Positions 1 to 5,610 of a stretch of DNA of 8,148 bases are shown piece after piece. The position numbers and the translations under genes are program-made. The notes beneath the pieces are model-generated. The model ran no database searches. It saw only the letters and a list, made by a program, of their open reading frames with translations, and was not told where the DNA came from. Numbering within the stretch: position 1 is the first letter of the stretch; each line of letters opens with the position of its first letter. This DNA is from an uncultured Lachnospiraceae bacterium (GTDB taxonomy: Bacteria > Bacillota > Clostridia > Lachnospirales > Lachnospiraceae): NCBI GenBank assembly GCA_947175845.1, contig CAMWOK010000119.1, positions 1-8,148 of the forward strand, given 5' to 3'.

Positions 1-1
1 G

Positions 2-136
2 ACAGCGACAGCGTCATGGCAGGTGATCAATGCATGGCCGGCAAAGTATACAGCACCGGATTTCAATGCGTTGACCTCAGAGGTTGCCATTGAGTCGATT
101 GAGATTGCCCATGAAGGTATGACGAGAGTTTCTTAA
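2..136 (+). CDS. Tail tube protein, gp19-like (C-terminal part only)
   Basis: An open frame enters from the left edge and ends at a TAA at 134-136, so only the last 44 residues are visible. They read as the C-terminal half of a T4 gp19-type tail tube protein. The segment has a Trp-containing strand, then an AWPAKYTAPDFNA motif, then an AIESIEIAHEGM segment. The W-P-x-K-Y-x-x-P-D-x-N-A pattern and the terminal ELAHEG-like motif are characteristic of tube subunits in extracellular contractile injection systems. In the assembled particle such subunits form stacked hexameric rings that make the inner needle. The sheath genes normally just upstream of this gene are outside the window. It differs from the second tube protein at 888-1328, which has HNG where this one has HEG, so the locus encodes two tube paralogues. 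Confidence 0.85.
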   Translation, partial: TATASWQVINAWPAKYTAPDFNALTSEVAIESIEIAHEGMTRVS

Positions 137-152
137 GAGCAATATGTATAAT

Positions 153-186
153 TCAGCTCCGGAAGCGTACCGCTGTCCGGAGCTGA
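153..186 (+). promoter_or_regulatory. Strong intercistronic hairpin without a U-tract
   Basis: Arms 154-163 (CAGCTCCGGA) and 176-185 (TCCGGAGCTG) are a perfect 10-bp inverted repeat, extended outward by a T-A pair (153/186). The stem continues inward with AGCG (164-167) pairing CGCT (171-174), leaving a 3-base TAC loop and a single bulged G at 175. It starts 17 bases after the tube stop codon and ends 24 bases before the next start. No T-run follows on either strand, so it is not a canonical intrinsic terminator. Inference: it may protect the 3' end of the abundant tube mRNA, or allow partial read-through so that downstream assembly genes are made at lower levels. Confidence 0.6.
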
Positions 187-210
187 CAGAAAGACAGGGA
201 GAAGCAGTAG

Positions 211-579
211 ATGTTTGACACAGAGTTTTCTTTTGTTCTGCCTAAAGGGTATGTCGATCGGGATGGAAACCTTCACAAAGAAGGAAGGATGCGTCTTGCC
301 ACAGCGGCAGATGAGATTATACCGCTGCGCGATCCAAGAGTACAGCAGAATCCCGGCTATCTCGTGATCATTCTATTGTCTCGCGTGATCACGAGTCTGG
401 GAACAATGCCTGCGGTGGACACAAAAGTGATCGAGGGATTATATACGGCGGATCTTGCCTATCTCCAGGATCTGTATGAGCGGGTCAATCAGGCGGAGGT
501 ACCATCGTACAAAACAGTCTGTCCGCACTGTGGGGAGGAGATCAATGTGCCCGTAAATTTTATGGAAGCCGGGCCATAA
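211..579 (+). CDS. Small CIS tail-assembly-type protein with a CPHC motif
   Basis: This 122-residue protein starts at an ATG preceded by AGGGAG (196-201) with a 9-base spacer, which supports this start. It begins with an FSFVLPKGYVD-type strand, then R-M-R-L-A-T-A-A-D-E-I (about 27-36) and L-R-D-P-R-V-Q (39-45). A hydrophobic helix follows (about 50-63), then an acidic helix LAYLQDLYERVN (82-93) and a CPHCG motif (104-108). I recognise the LATAADEI and RDPRV pattern as a conserved small protein of extracellular contractile injection loci, often called a phage tail assembly protein. A chaperone-like role is inferred from its place just after the tube gene, as XkdN or gpE sit in phages. Only one Cys pair is present, so a complete four-ligand zinc site would need another chain or partner. 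The C-terminus overlaps a candidate -1 frameshift signal that could fuse it to the next gene, giving about 183 residues. Confidence 0.75.
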   Translation: MFDTEFSFVLPKGYVDRDGNLHKEGRMRLATAADEIIPLRDPRVQQNPGYLVIILLSRVITSLGTMPAVDTKVIEGLYTADLAYLQDLYERVNQAEVPSYKTVCPHCGEEINVPVNFMEAGP

Positions 580-592
580 ATATGTATCCGGC
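532..592 (+). promoter_or_regulatory. Candidate programmed -1 ribosomal frameshift site
   Basis: Three elements line up. A Shine-Dalgarno-like tract GGGGAGGAG lies at 532-540. Fourteen bases later is A AAT TTT at 555-561, in the X XXY YYZ phase of the upstream gene (codons Asn116 and Phe117). After a 6-base spacer comes GCCGG (568-572), which can pair with CCGGC (588-592); inside the loop CAT (575-577) can also pair with ATG (582-584). The -1 frame is open from 480 to the stop at 759-761. A slip would replace the last five residues with YGSRAIN and read straight into the 59-residue downstream protein, giving about 183 residues. Phage tail-chaperone pairs such as lambda G/GT use this logic, and an internal SD about 10-14 bases upstream stimulates -1 shifting in dnaX. 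No experiment or alignment supports it here, and a heptamer of this class could occur by chance in a roughly 100-base overlap. Confidence 0.4.
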
Positions 593-761
593 AGATAAGA
601 TTTATGAGGAGGCGGCTTTTATCGCCTATTATGTACACTGGAGCCGGGAGGACGTGCTGAATCTTCCGCATAGAGAGCGGCTGCGCTGGTGCAGGGAAAT
701 ATCGGAGATCAATCGGAAAGTCAGTCATGAACCGCCCAAAAACGATATTTTTAAGATATAA
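582..761 (+). CDS. DUF6760-like small CIS protein (59 aa)
   Basis: The ATG at 582 lies 2 bases after the stop of the preceding gene and the frame ends at TAA 759-761. The product contains Y-E-E-A-A-F-I-A-Y-Y-V-H-W (8-20), S-R-E-D-V-L-N-L-P-H (21-30) and R-E-R-L-R-W-C-R-E-I-S-E-I-N (31-44). This matches my memory of the short DUF6760-type proteins that follow the CPHC-motif protein in contractile injection loci. The HW-S-x-x-E/D-x-L-x-L motif followed by RxRxRW is the recognisable core. It is small, charged and predicted helical, with no membrane segment or signal. Its size resembles the small protein at the afp6/pvc6 position, but that equivalence is an inference. There is no good ribosome binding site at the normal distance: a weak GGAAG at 564-568 is 13 bases away. 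Translation therefore probably depends on re-initiation after the upstream stop, or on -1 frameshifting. Confidence 0.7.
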   Translation: MYPADKIYEEAAFIAYYVHWSREDVLNLPHRERLRWCREISEINRKVSHEPPKNDIFKI

Positions 762-887
762 ACAAATGTTTATAAAAAACATTTCCATATTTGTTATCGG
801 CAAATGATGTTAGGAGCTGTAGAAAAATATCCTGCGCGGACTGCATTGGTTATTTTCCTGCAAATTCTTATATAGAGGTGAAGAGAG
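762..887 (+). promoter_or_regulatory. AT-rich intergenic region with inverted repeat
   Basis: This 126-base gap is the longest non-coding stretch in the window and is more AT-rich than the flanking genes. AAATGTTT (764-771) and AAACATTT (777-784) form a perfect 8-bp inverted repeat around a 5-base ATAAA spacer. A smaller repeat, ATTTG (789-793) with CAAAT (801-805), follows. TATAAA at 771-776 resembles a -10 hexamer, but the matching -35 region is poor (TTTTTA at 748-753). The first repeat could be an operator or a weak hairpin; with only one G-C pair it is a poor terminator. A secondary promoter or regulator site for the second tube gene is possible but unproven. The strong SD GAGGTGA (875-881) at its end belongs to that gene. 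Confidence 0.3.
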
Positions 888-1328
888 ATGGCAGCGTGGA
901 ATAATCTTGCAAAGCGCACGAAATTCAGGGTGATCTTAAACGGGATGCCGCTTGGATTTTCAAAAGTTTCCAATATATCAACTACAATGGAGTTTGAGAC
1001 TGTAGTCGAAGGCGGAGTGAACGACAGTGTTCACTATCTTCCCAAGCCCAGACAGTCAATGGACAAGCTGATCCTAGAATACGGCATTGCCAGCGGGGAA
1101 CTGACCCGCACTACCCTGACGGCAGGATATGAATTGACGAGAGGCATCATTATCATGGTAATGTCGGAGAAGGGAATGGTTCCCACGGCGACTTATCAGG
1201 CGAATTGGGGAATTGTGACGAAATGGGAGATCGATACGCTTGATGCGACAAGCAGCGGCTTGCTGATCAAGAAAGTGGAGATTTCTCATAATGGATTAAC
1301 AGAAACGATTAATAAACTTGGGTTATAA
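888..1328 (+). CDS. Second tail tube protein, gp19-like (tube-initiator type)
   Basis: The start ATG has a strong SD, GAGGTGA (875-881), 6 bases upstream. The 146-residue product has the fold signature of T4 gp19-family tube proteins. It has an N-terminal F-R-V-I-L-N-G-x-P-L-G-F-S-K-V-S strand pair (13-28), then E-x-x-V-E-G-G (about 38-44), Y-L-P-K-P (50-54) and L-I-L-E-Y-G-I (61-67). The family's C-terminal pattern follows: W-x-x-x-x-W-E-I-D-x-L-D-A then V-E-I-S-H-N-G-L. The length is typical for Afp1/Afp5-like subunits. Because a separate tube gene ends at position 136, this one probably corresponds to the baseplate-proximal tube ring, analogous to Afp5/Pvc5 next to the LysM protein; that role is inferred from gene order. 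It is followed after 17 bases by the 1413-residue gene. Confidence 0.85.
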   Translation: MAAWNNLAKRTKFRVILNGMPLGFSKVSNISTTMEFETVVEGGVNDSVHYLPKPRQSMDKLILEYGIASGELTRTTLTAGYELTRGIIIMVMSEKGMVPTATYQANWGIVTKWEIDTLDATSSGLLIKKVEISHNGLTETINKLGL

Positions 1329-1345
1329 GAATTACGATAAAGAAG

Positions 1346-4300
1346 ATGATAAAATTAAGGAAACCTTTTTCACAAAAAATACAGCTTCATATCAGACAAG
1401 ATATACTGCAGCGGTTATGGGATAAGTATGTGCCTGTATCTTCGCCGGAATATGGCAGGATGGAGCTGGTTTATCTAAAAGGCGGACCAGCGGAGATGGA
1501 AAAGCAGCCGGAACGGATCCAGCTGCTGCTCCAATTGCTCTTAAAGAATAAAATGATGCAGCTGAACCTGATCCAGTATCCTGCGGTGGTGAAATTTGGT
1601 CAGAAGCAGATGGAGAGCAGTCTGCGGAGAACGGAGCGGTATTATGCTGTACAGTTAAAGAGTGCGGATCCTGTGATGTACCGGACTGTGAGACAGTATT
1701 TTATGCTGTTAGAGCAGATCGGGGAAGATAACAAGCGTTATCAGGGCTGGCAGAAGACGAATCTGGCGATCGAAAAGCAAAAGGAGGAGTATCGTCTGCT
1801 TTCTCTTTTTTCTGAGAAGCTGCGGGAGCGCCTGACAGTGCATTCTATCAATACACTGCGGAAGATGCAAAGAGACTTTGTCAATTCCTTAACGGAGACA
1901 GAGTATCAGCTGCTCACAGAAGAGCTGATCTGGCAGGATAAGCCAGCGCTCATCGGACAGCTGAATGAATGGGATGAAGCTCAGTGCGGATATGTTGTCA
2001 GGGAATTGGAAAAAAATACGGAAATAGGACAGATTTTATCATTGATTCCGGCCCAGTCCGTGAAGGAAAAATTAATCACAGCTGCGCAGAAACTGGGACT
2101 GAGGGAATTTTGTCTGTTTTATCATCAAGTGATGAAGCTTGATGAGGTCATGCCGAAGGTTGTGCTATGGAAAGAAAGCAGAACGGAAATGCTTCATCAT
2201 ATTGATCAGATGGAGTCAGGGGCACTGCAGCAGGTGTGGGAGCAGATTGAACGTGCAGAACACCAGTTTGAGAGCGACACGTTAAGAGTCCATGATCAAA
2301 GTGTTCAGAATCAGGAAAAAGAGTTATTGGATTCACTGCTAGAAACTGAGTACCAGACGATGGCAGAACGGTTGATCTGGCAGGAGAAACCAGAGTTAAT
2401 TGCGCATTTTAGAGAATGTGAAAAAGCCCAGTGCAAAGAGGTGATCAGGCAGTTAGAGAAAGACTCTTATCTGAAGCGGATTTTGTCAGCCATTCAAAAG
2501 CAATCCCCGAAAAAGAAGCTGATTGCGGCGGCGTATAAGCTCGAACAAAGTGAGTTTTGCAGGTTTTACTGGCAGGTAACGGAGTTTTTGAAAGACAGTC
2601 TGCCAATTGTAATATGGAAGAAAAGCAGAACGGAGATGCTTTTCTCGATTGAGGAATTGAGCGAATATGGCTTGCAGCAAGTGTGGAAGCAGATGCAGGC
2701 AGCGGAGCCGGCGCAAGGCCTTAAGTCTGTTTTTGTAGAAAAAATGCTGCACTTGCAGGAACAATACCAACAGAAGAAGGGCGGAGATTTTCACGAGCAG
2801 ATTGATGCCTTATTAAAAGAAAGTGATCTGGCAGGCATTGCAGATCTGGTCAATCTGGCACAGCTGACGCAGGAGAATGACACAGAAGAATATGCAGAGC
2901 TGTCTGTATCGGCGGATGGAGAGCGCAGGCAGCTGGTATTGCGGGAGGAGGCTGATCAGGTACTCCGGAATCTGGAACATGAGTGTGCGATGCGGCGTGA
3001 TAAAATAGAACAGCAGCAGATGCAGGCTGCCAGGACGTATCAAGAGGTGTATCATCAGATCATTCAGACAGAAGAGAGCATGGAGTGGCAGCAGGAGAAT
3101 GCGGCGCAAGCAGTGAAGCAGCTGTTCCGGCAACAGTACCAGGAACCATTGACAGAGGCGGAAATCCAGGCGATTTACGAGTGGAGTCAAGTTTTCCAGA
3201 ATGTTTATCTTGCGCAGCAGGAACAGACAGGCATTGATACGGATTTTCCAGAGGAAAGCGCCTTTTCTTCTGAACAGTCCGAACTGATTCCTGTATTTGA
3301 GAAGATGAACCAGTATATCACAGACCCCCATATGAAGGAACAGCACGCAGCGGTGGAAAGGCTGATATTGCGCCGGCAGGAGGCGCTTCCAAAGGATGAG
3401 AGGGTACAGCAATTACTGACATATATCGAGGCATTGGAGGAGCAGCAAAGAGACAAGTTTATTCATGCGCTGGCGGATATGGTTCAACTGTCTGTACAGT
3501 TATCTTTCCGGCAAAAGGCAGCCGCGCCTTTTGAAGTGCAGGAACCTGCAAAAAAGCAGCTGCTTGAGACGAAAGACCAGGAGTTTGCCAGGGAACTTTT
3601 GTGGGTAGAGGATCGGGAGTTTGCCCGGAAGCTGTTGTGGCTGGATGACTGGGAACTCGCTAAAAGTCTCGTGCAGCTAGAAGACACAAAGCTAGCCAAG
3701 AGGCTGCTTGCGATAGAAGATATAGAGCTGGTCAGGAGATTCGTGCAGCTAGAAGATACAGAGCTGGCTGGGAGGCTGCTTGCGATAGAAGATCAGGAAT
3801 TTGTCAGGAAGCTGCTGCAGACAGGAAGTAAGGCGTTTGGCGAAAAGCTGCTGCAGGACAGTGACAGACAGTTGCTGGATGTATCATACAAGAGTCTGTG
3901 GGAGTGGGGAGAAACGTTGCTGTTTCATCCAGAACAGGAAGATGCAGACATTTTGTCTTATTCACAGCAGGATGCGTTTTCTTCTGATTCTGACAAAGCA
4001 CAGCAGATAGATGTTCAAACACAGATGATACGCCGCCAGATTGAGATGGCAAAGGACAGGAATCGTCTGCAGAGTCTCATTAGGCAGATCAATCATCAGG
4101 CAGATTTACAGCTGGTATATACGGATGCGCTGCTTAGAGTACCGCAGGTTCAGACGTTGCTGCAGTATGCGCAGCAATTGGATGAGACACAGTATGGTAT
4201 GCTTGTAAAGGAACTGGCGCAGATTACGAAGCTTCAAAAGCTGTCGTATGAGGAACCGGAAACAAATGCAGGAATAGACAATGACCATGGAGATTCCTCG

Positions 4301-5587
4301 GAGCTGCTGATGCAAGGCGATGCGTTTGAATCTGGCAGAGAGCCGCTGCATAAACTCCGTACAGAGGACAAGAAATTGATCGGGGAACTGCTGCAGATCG
4401 AAGACAGGGAATATGCCGAGAGACTGCTGCAGGTAGGAGATAGGGAGCTTATCGAGAAATTTTTGCAGCTGGAAAATGAGGAGTTTGCCGAAAAATTGCT
4501 GCGGATAAACGACAGGGAAGTTGTCGAGAAGCTGCTGCAGGATAATGACAGATCGTCACAAACATCATATAGAAATCTATGGGAATGGGGAGAAGCGCTG
4601 TTGCTTCACCCAGAGGATCAGAAGGTTGCCGCGTCGTTTTCTTTGGATTACAATTCTTCTGATTTTAATGCGTCTGATATCAGTGATGCACAGCAGACAC
4701 AGGCGGTACACCAGAAGAATCATCTTCAGAGCCTGATTGGGCAGATCAATCGCCAGGTGGATGTGAAGCTTGTATACACAGATGAGCAGCTTCGTATGCC
4801 GCAGATTCAATCCTTATTGCAGTATGTCCGGCAATTGGATGTGAAACAATATGGAGCGTTTGTCAAGGAACTGGCGCAGATTATGATGGTTCAAAAACTG
4901 TCACAAATCGAAATGAAGACAGAATTTTCATCGGATCAGATCATAGAGCCTGTGCGTCTGTCCCCAGAAGCTGTTTCTTTAGAACAGGAAAATATGTCTT
5001 ATGATGTTCTAGTACAACTTGCTGAAAATTATGAGAGATCACGCTGGTTGGCACATTACAAGAACCTTAGAACGATAGAACAGAAACTTTTTCCGCAGAC
5101 ATATACGAACAGACAACAGGCAGAGGGAATCAGCAGTGTGGAAAACGCTGCACAACGAACAGCAGTATACAGCCTGATTCTGGATTCAACAGAACCGTAT
5201 GAGCAGGGGTTCAATGAGACTGGTATCAGCGAAAGCACTCTTTTGCCCTATGAGGATACGGCAAGCGAATATGTGCAGATACACCCGTATGAAGGGAACT
5301 ACCAAGAAAGCAGCTATCAGCCTCACGAATTGGAATACTCTGTGCAGAAGGCTTCTGTATCAGAAGAGGAGCAGCAGAGATCGCAACTGCGCATGCAGCA
5401 GGAAACTGCCCATCTTCGATCCGTGCAGGATGAGCTGGACAAAAAGCTGAAAGAAGTAGAGCATCAGCTGAAAAAAGTAGAGGGCAGCACAAAGGCGAAG
5501 GATGATGTAAAAACTTTTGCGGAACAGGTAAAACGCCAGCTATATGAGGAATTGCATGTAGAGAAGCTGCGCCGGGGATTTATCTGA
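1346..5587 (+). CDS. Giant repetitive helical protein in the tape-measure position
   Basis: I do not recognise the family of this 1413-residue protein. It is rich in Gln, Glu, Leu and Arg/Lys, with no obvious signal peptide or membrane helix. Parts in order: a unique N-terminal region (1-177); two ungapped 128-residue copies (178-305, 327-454; about half identical by eye); a Gln/Glu-rich region (about 455-740); eight 12-residue repeats (742-837); an SYKxLWEWGExLL element (from 847) and an LLxYxxxLDxxQYG helix module (about 924-966); a second copy of that set with five repeats (1006-1186); a Tyr-rich PYE stretch (1284-1331); and a heptad coiled coil (about 1343-1380), with a basic end at 1413. 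It lies between a tube gene and a LysM baseplate gene, where phages such as PBSX and P2 keep the tape measure, so a tape-measure or scaffold role is inferred. The lack of membrane segments would be unusual for a phage tape measure. The ATG at 1346 has only a weak purine-rich SD and no better alternative nearby. Confidence 0.7.
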   Translation: MIKLRKPFSQKIQLHIRQDILQRLWDKYVPVSSPEYGRMELVYLKGGPAEMEKQPERIQLLLQLLLKNKMMQLNLIQYPAVVKFGQKQMESSLRRTERYYAVQLKSADPVMYRTVRQYFMLLEQIGEDNKRYQGWQKTNLAIEKQKEEYRLLSLFSEKLRERLTVHSINTLRKMQRDFVNSLTETEYQLLTEELIWQDKPALIGQLNEWDEAQCGYVVRELEKNTEIGQILSLIPAQSVKEKLITAAQKLGLREFCLFYHQVMKLDEVMPKVVLWKESRTEMLHHIDQMESGALQQVWEQIERAEHQFESDTLRVHDQSVQNQEKELLDSLLETEYQTMAERLIWQEKPELIAHFRECEKAQCKEVIRQLEKDSYLKRILSAIQKQSPKKKLIAAAYKLEQSEFCRFYWQVTEFLKDSLPIVIWKKSRTEMLFSIEELSEYGLQQVWKQMQAAEPAQGLKSVFVEKMLHLQEQYQQKKGGDFHEQIDALLKESDLAGIADLVNLAQLTQENDTEEYAELSVSADGERRQLVLREEADQVLRNLEHECAMRRDKIEQQQMQAARTYQEVYHQIIQTEESMEWQQENAAQAVKQLFRQQYQEPLTEAEIQAIYEWSQVFQNVYLAQQEQTGIDTDFPEESAFSSEQSELIPVFEKMNQYITDPHMKEQHAAVERLILRRQEALPKDERVQQLLTYIEALEEQQRDKFIHALADMVQLSVQLSFRQKAAAPFEVQEPAKKQLLETKDQEFARELLWVEDREFARKLLWLDDWELAKSLVQLEDTKLAKRLLAIEDIELVRRFVQLEDTELAGRLLAIEDQEFVRKLLQTGSKAFGEKLLQDSDRQLLDVSYKSLWEWGETLLFHPEQEDADILSYSQQDAFSSDSDKAQQIDVQTQMIRRQIEMAKDRNRLQSLIRQINHQADLQLVYTDALLRVPQVQTLLQYAQQLDETQYGMLVKELAQITKLQKLSYEEPETNAGIDNDHGDSSELLMQGDAFESGREPLHKLRTEDKKLIGELLQIEDREYAERLLQVGDRELIEKFLQLENEEFAEKLLRINDREVVEKLLQDNDRSSQTSYRNLWEWGEALLLHPEDQKVAASFSLDYNSSDFNASDISDAQQTQAVHQKNHLQSLIGQINRQVDVKLVYTDEQLRMPQIQSLLQYVRQLDVKQYGAFVKELAQIMMVQKLSQIEMKTEFSSDQIIEPVRLSPEAVSLEQENMSYDVLVQLAENYERSRWLAHYKNLRTIEQKLFPQTYTNRQQAEGISSVENAAQRTAVYSLILDSTEPYEQGFNETGISESTLLPYEDTASEYVQIHPYEGNYQESSYQPHELEYSVQKASVSEEEQQRSQLRMQQETAHLRSVQDELDKKLKEVEHQLKKVEGSTKAKDDVKTFAEQVKRQLYEELHVEKLRRGFI
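1877..2707 (+). repeat. Tandem 128-residue duplication inside the giant protein
   Basis: Residues 178-305 (1877-2260) and 327-454 (2324-2707) align without a gap over 128 residues, with 64 identities by my manual count. They are separated by a 21-residue linker. Shared landmarks in order are ETEYQ, LIWQ, AQC, RxLEK, ILS, KLIxAA, EFC, SRTEML and LQQVW. The conserved aromatic and Cys positions suggest a folded helical domain rather than a featureless coiled coil. The two copies have drifted, so this duplication is older than the one at 3671-3814. Confidence 0.9.
3569..3856 (+). repeat. Eight 12-residue (36-bp) repeats, array 1
   Basis: Residues 742-837 divide cleanly into eight 12-residue units with consensus [VLI]-[ED]-D-x-E-[LF]-[AV]-x-[KR]-L-[LV]-[QWA], for example VEDREFARKLLW and LEDTELAGRLLA. 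The last unit (TGSKAFGEKLLQ) is degenerate. The acidic D-x-E step at a fixed phase, followed by a hydrophobic stretch, suggests a chain of short amphipathic helical turns. The 12-residue spacing fits neither the heptad nor the hendecad coiled-coil pattern. Confidence 0.9.
3671..3814 (+). repeat. Recent 72-bp tandem duplication within array 1
   Basis: The 72-bp units 3671-3742 and 3743-3814 each encode two 12-residue repeats. Over the first 51 bases they differ at about six positions, all scattered substitutions with no indel, including identical runs such as GCTGCTTGCGATAGAAGAT. This DNA-level similarity is much higher than between other units, so it looks like the most recent expansion step. 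Confidence 0.85.
4361..4540 (+). repeat. Five 12-residue repeats, array 2
   Basis: Residues 1006-1065 form five units of the same 12-residue type as the array at 3569-3856: TEDKKLIGELLQ, IEDREYAERLLQ, VGDRELIEKFLQ, LENEEFAEKLLR and INDREVVEKLLQ. The array is again followed by a D-x-D-R start, an SYRNLWEWGEALLLHPE element (from 1074) and an LVYTDxxLRxPQxQxLLQY module (from about 1142). A whole segment (742-967 versus 1006-1186) was therefore duplicated, and the arrays then differed in unit number (8 versus 5). Confidence 0.9.
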
Positions 5588-5610
5588 TTCATATAAAAGG
5601 AGAGGGTTTT

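Noticed and set aside
846..874. Promoter-like TTGGTT-N17-TATATA
   Set aside because: Its start point would be near 881, which would remove the SD of the gene starting at 888, so it is unlikely to drive that gene.
804..875. 23-codon micro-frame with a hydrophobic C-terminus (TALVIFLQILI) ending at the tube SD
   Set aside because: It has no ribosome binding site and no recognisable family, and such a frame is expected by chance in AT-rich spacer.
2813..3412. Open frame of 199 codons on the minus strand, and other minus-strand frames
   Set aside because: It lies wholly inside the 1413-residue gene and shows Leu/Cys/Arg-rich shadow composition with no family motif; the minus-strand frames elsewhere look the same.
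3569..3856. 36-bp periodic repeats that could resemble a CRISPR array
   Set aside because: The units are contiguous, diverged and in one open reading frame, with no spacers, no conserved palindromic repeat and no cas genes.
3801..4736. Two similar Cys/Arg-rich plus-strand frames (3801-4010 and 4521-4736)
   Set aside because: They resemble each other only because the underlying segment of the giant gene is duplicated; both are out-of-frame shadows.
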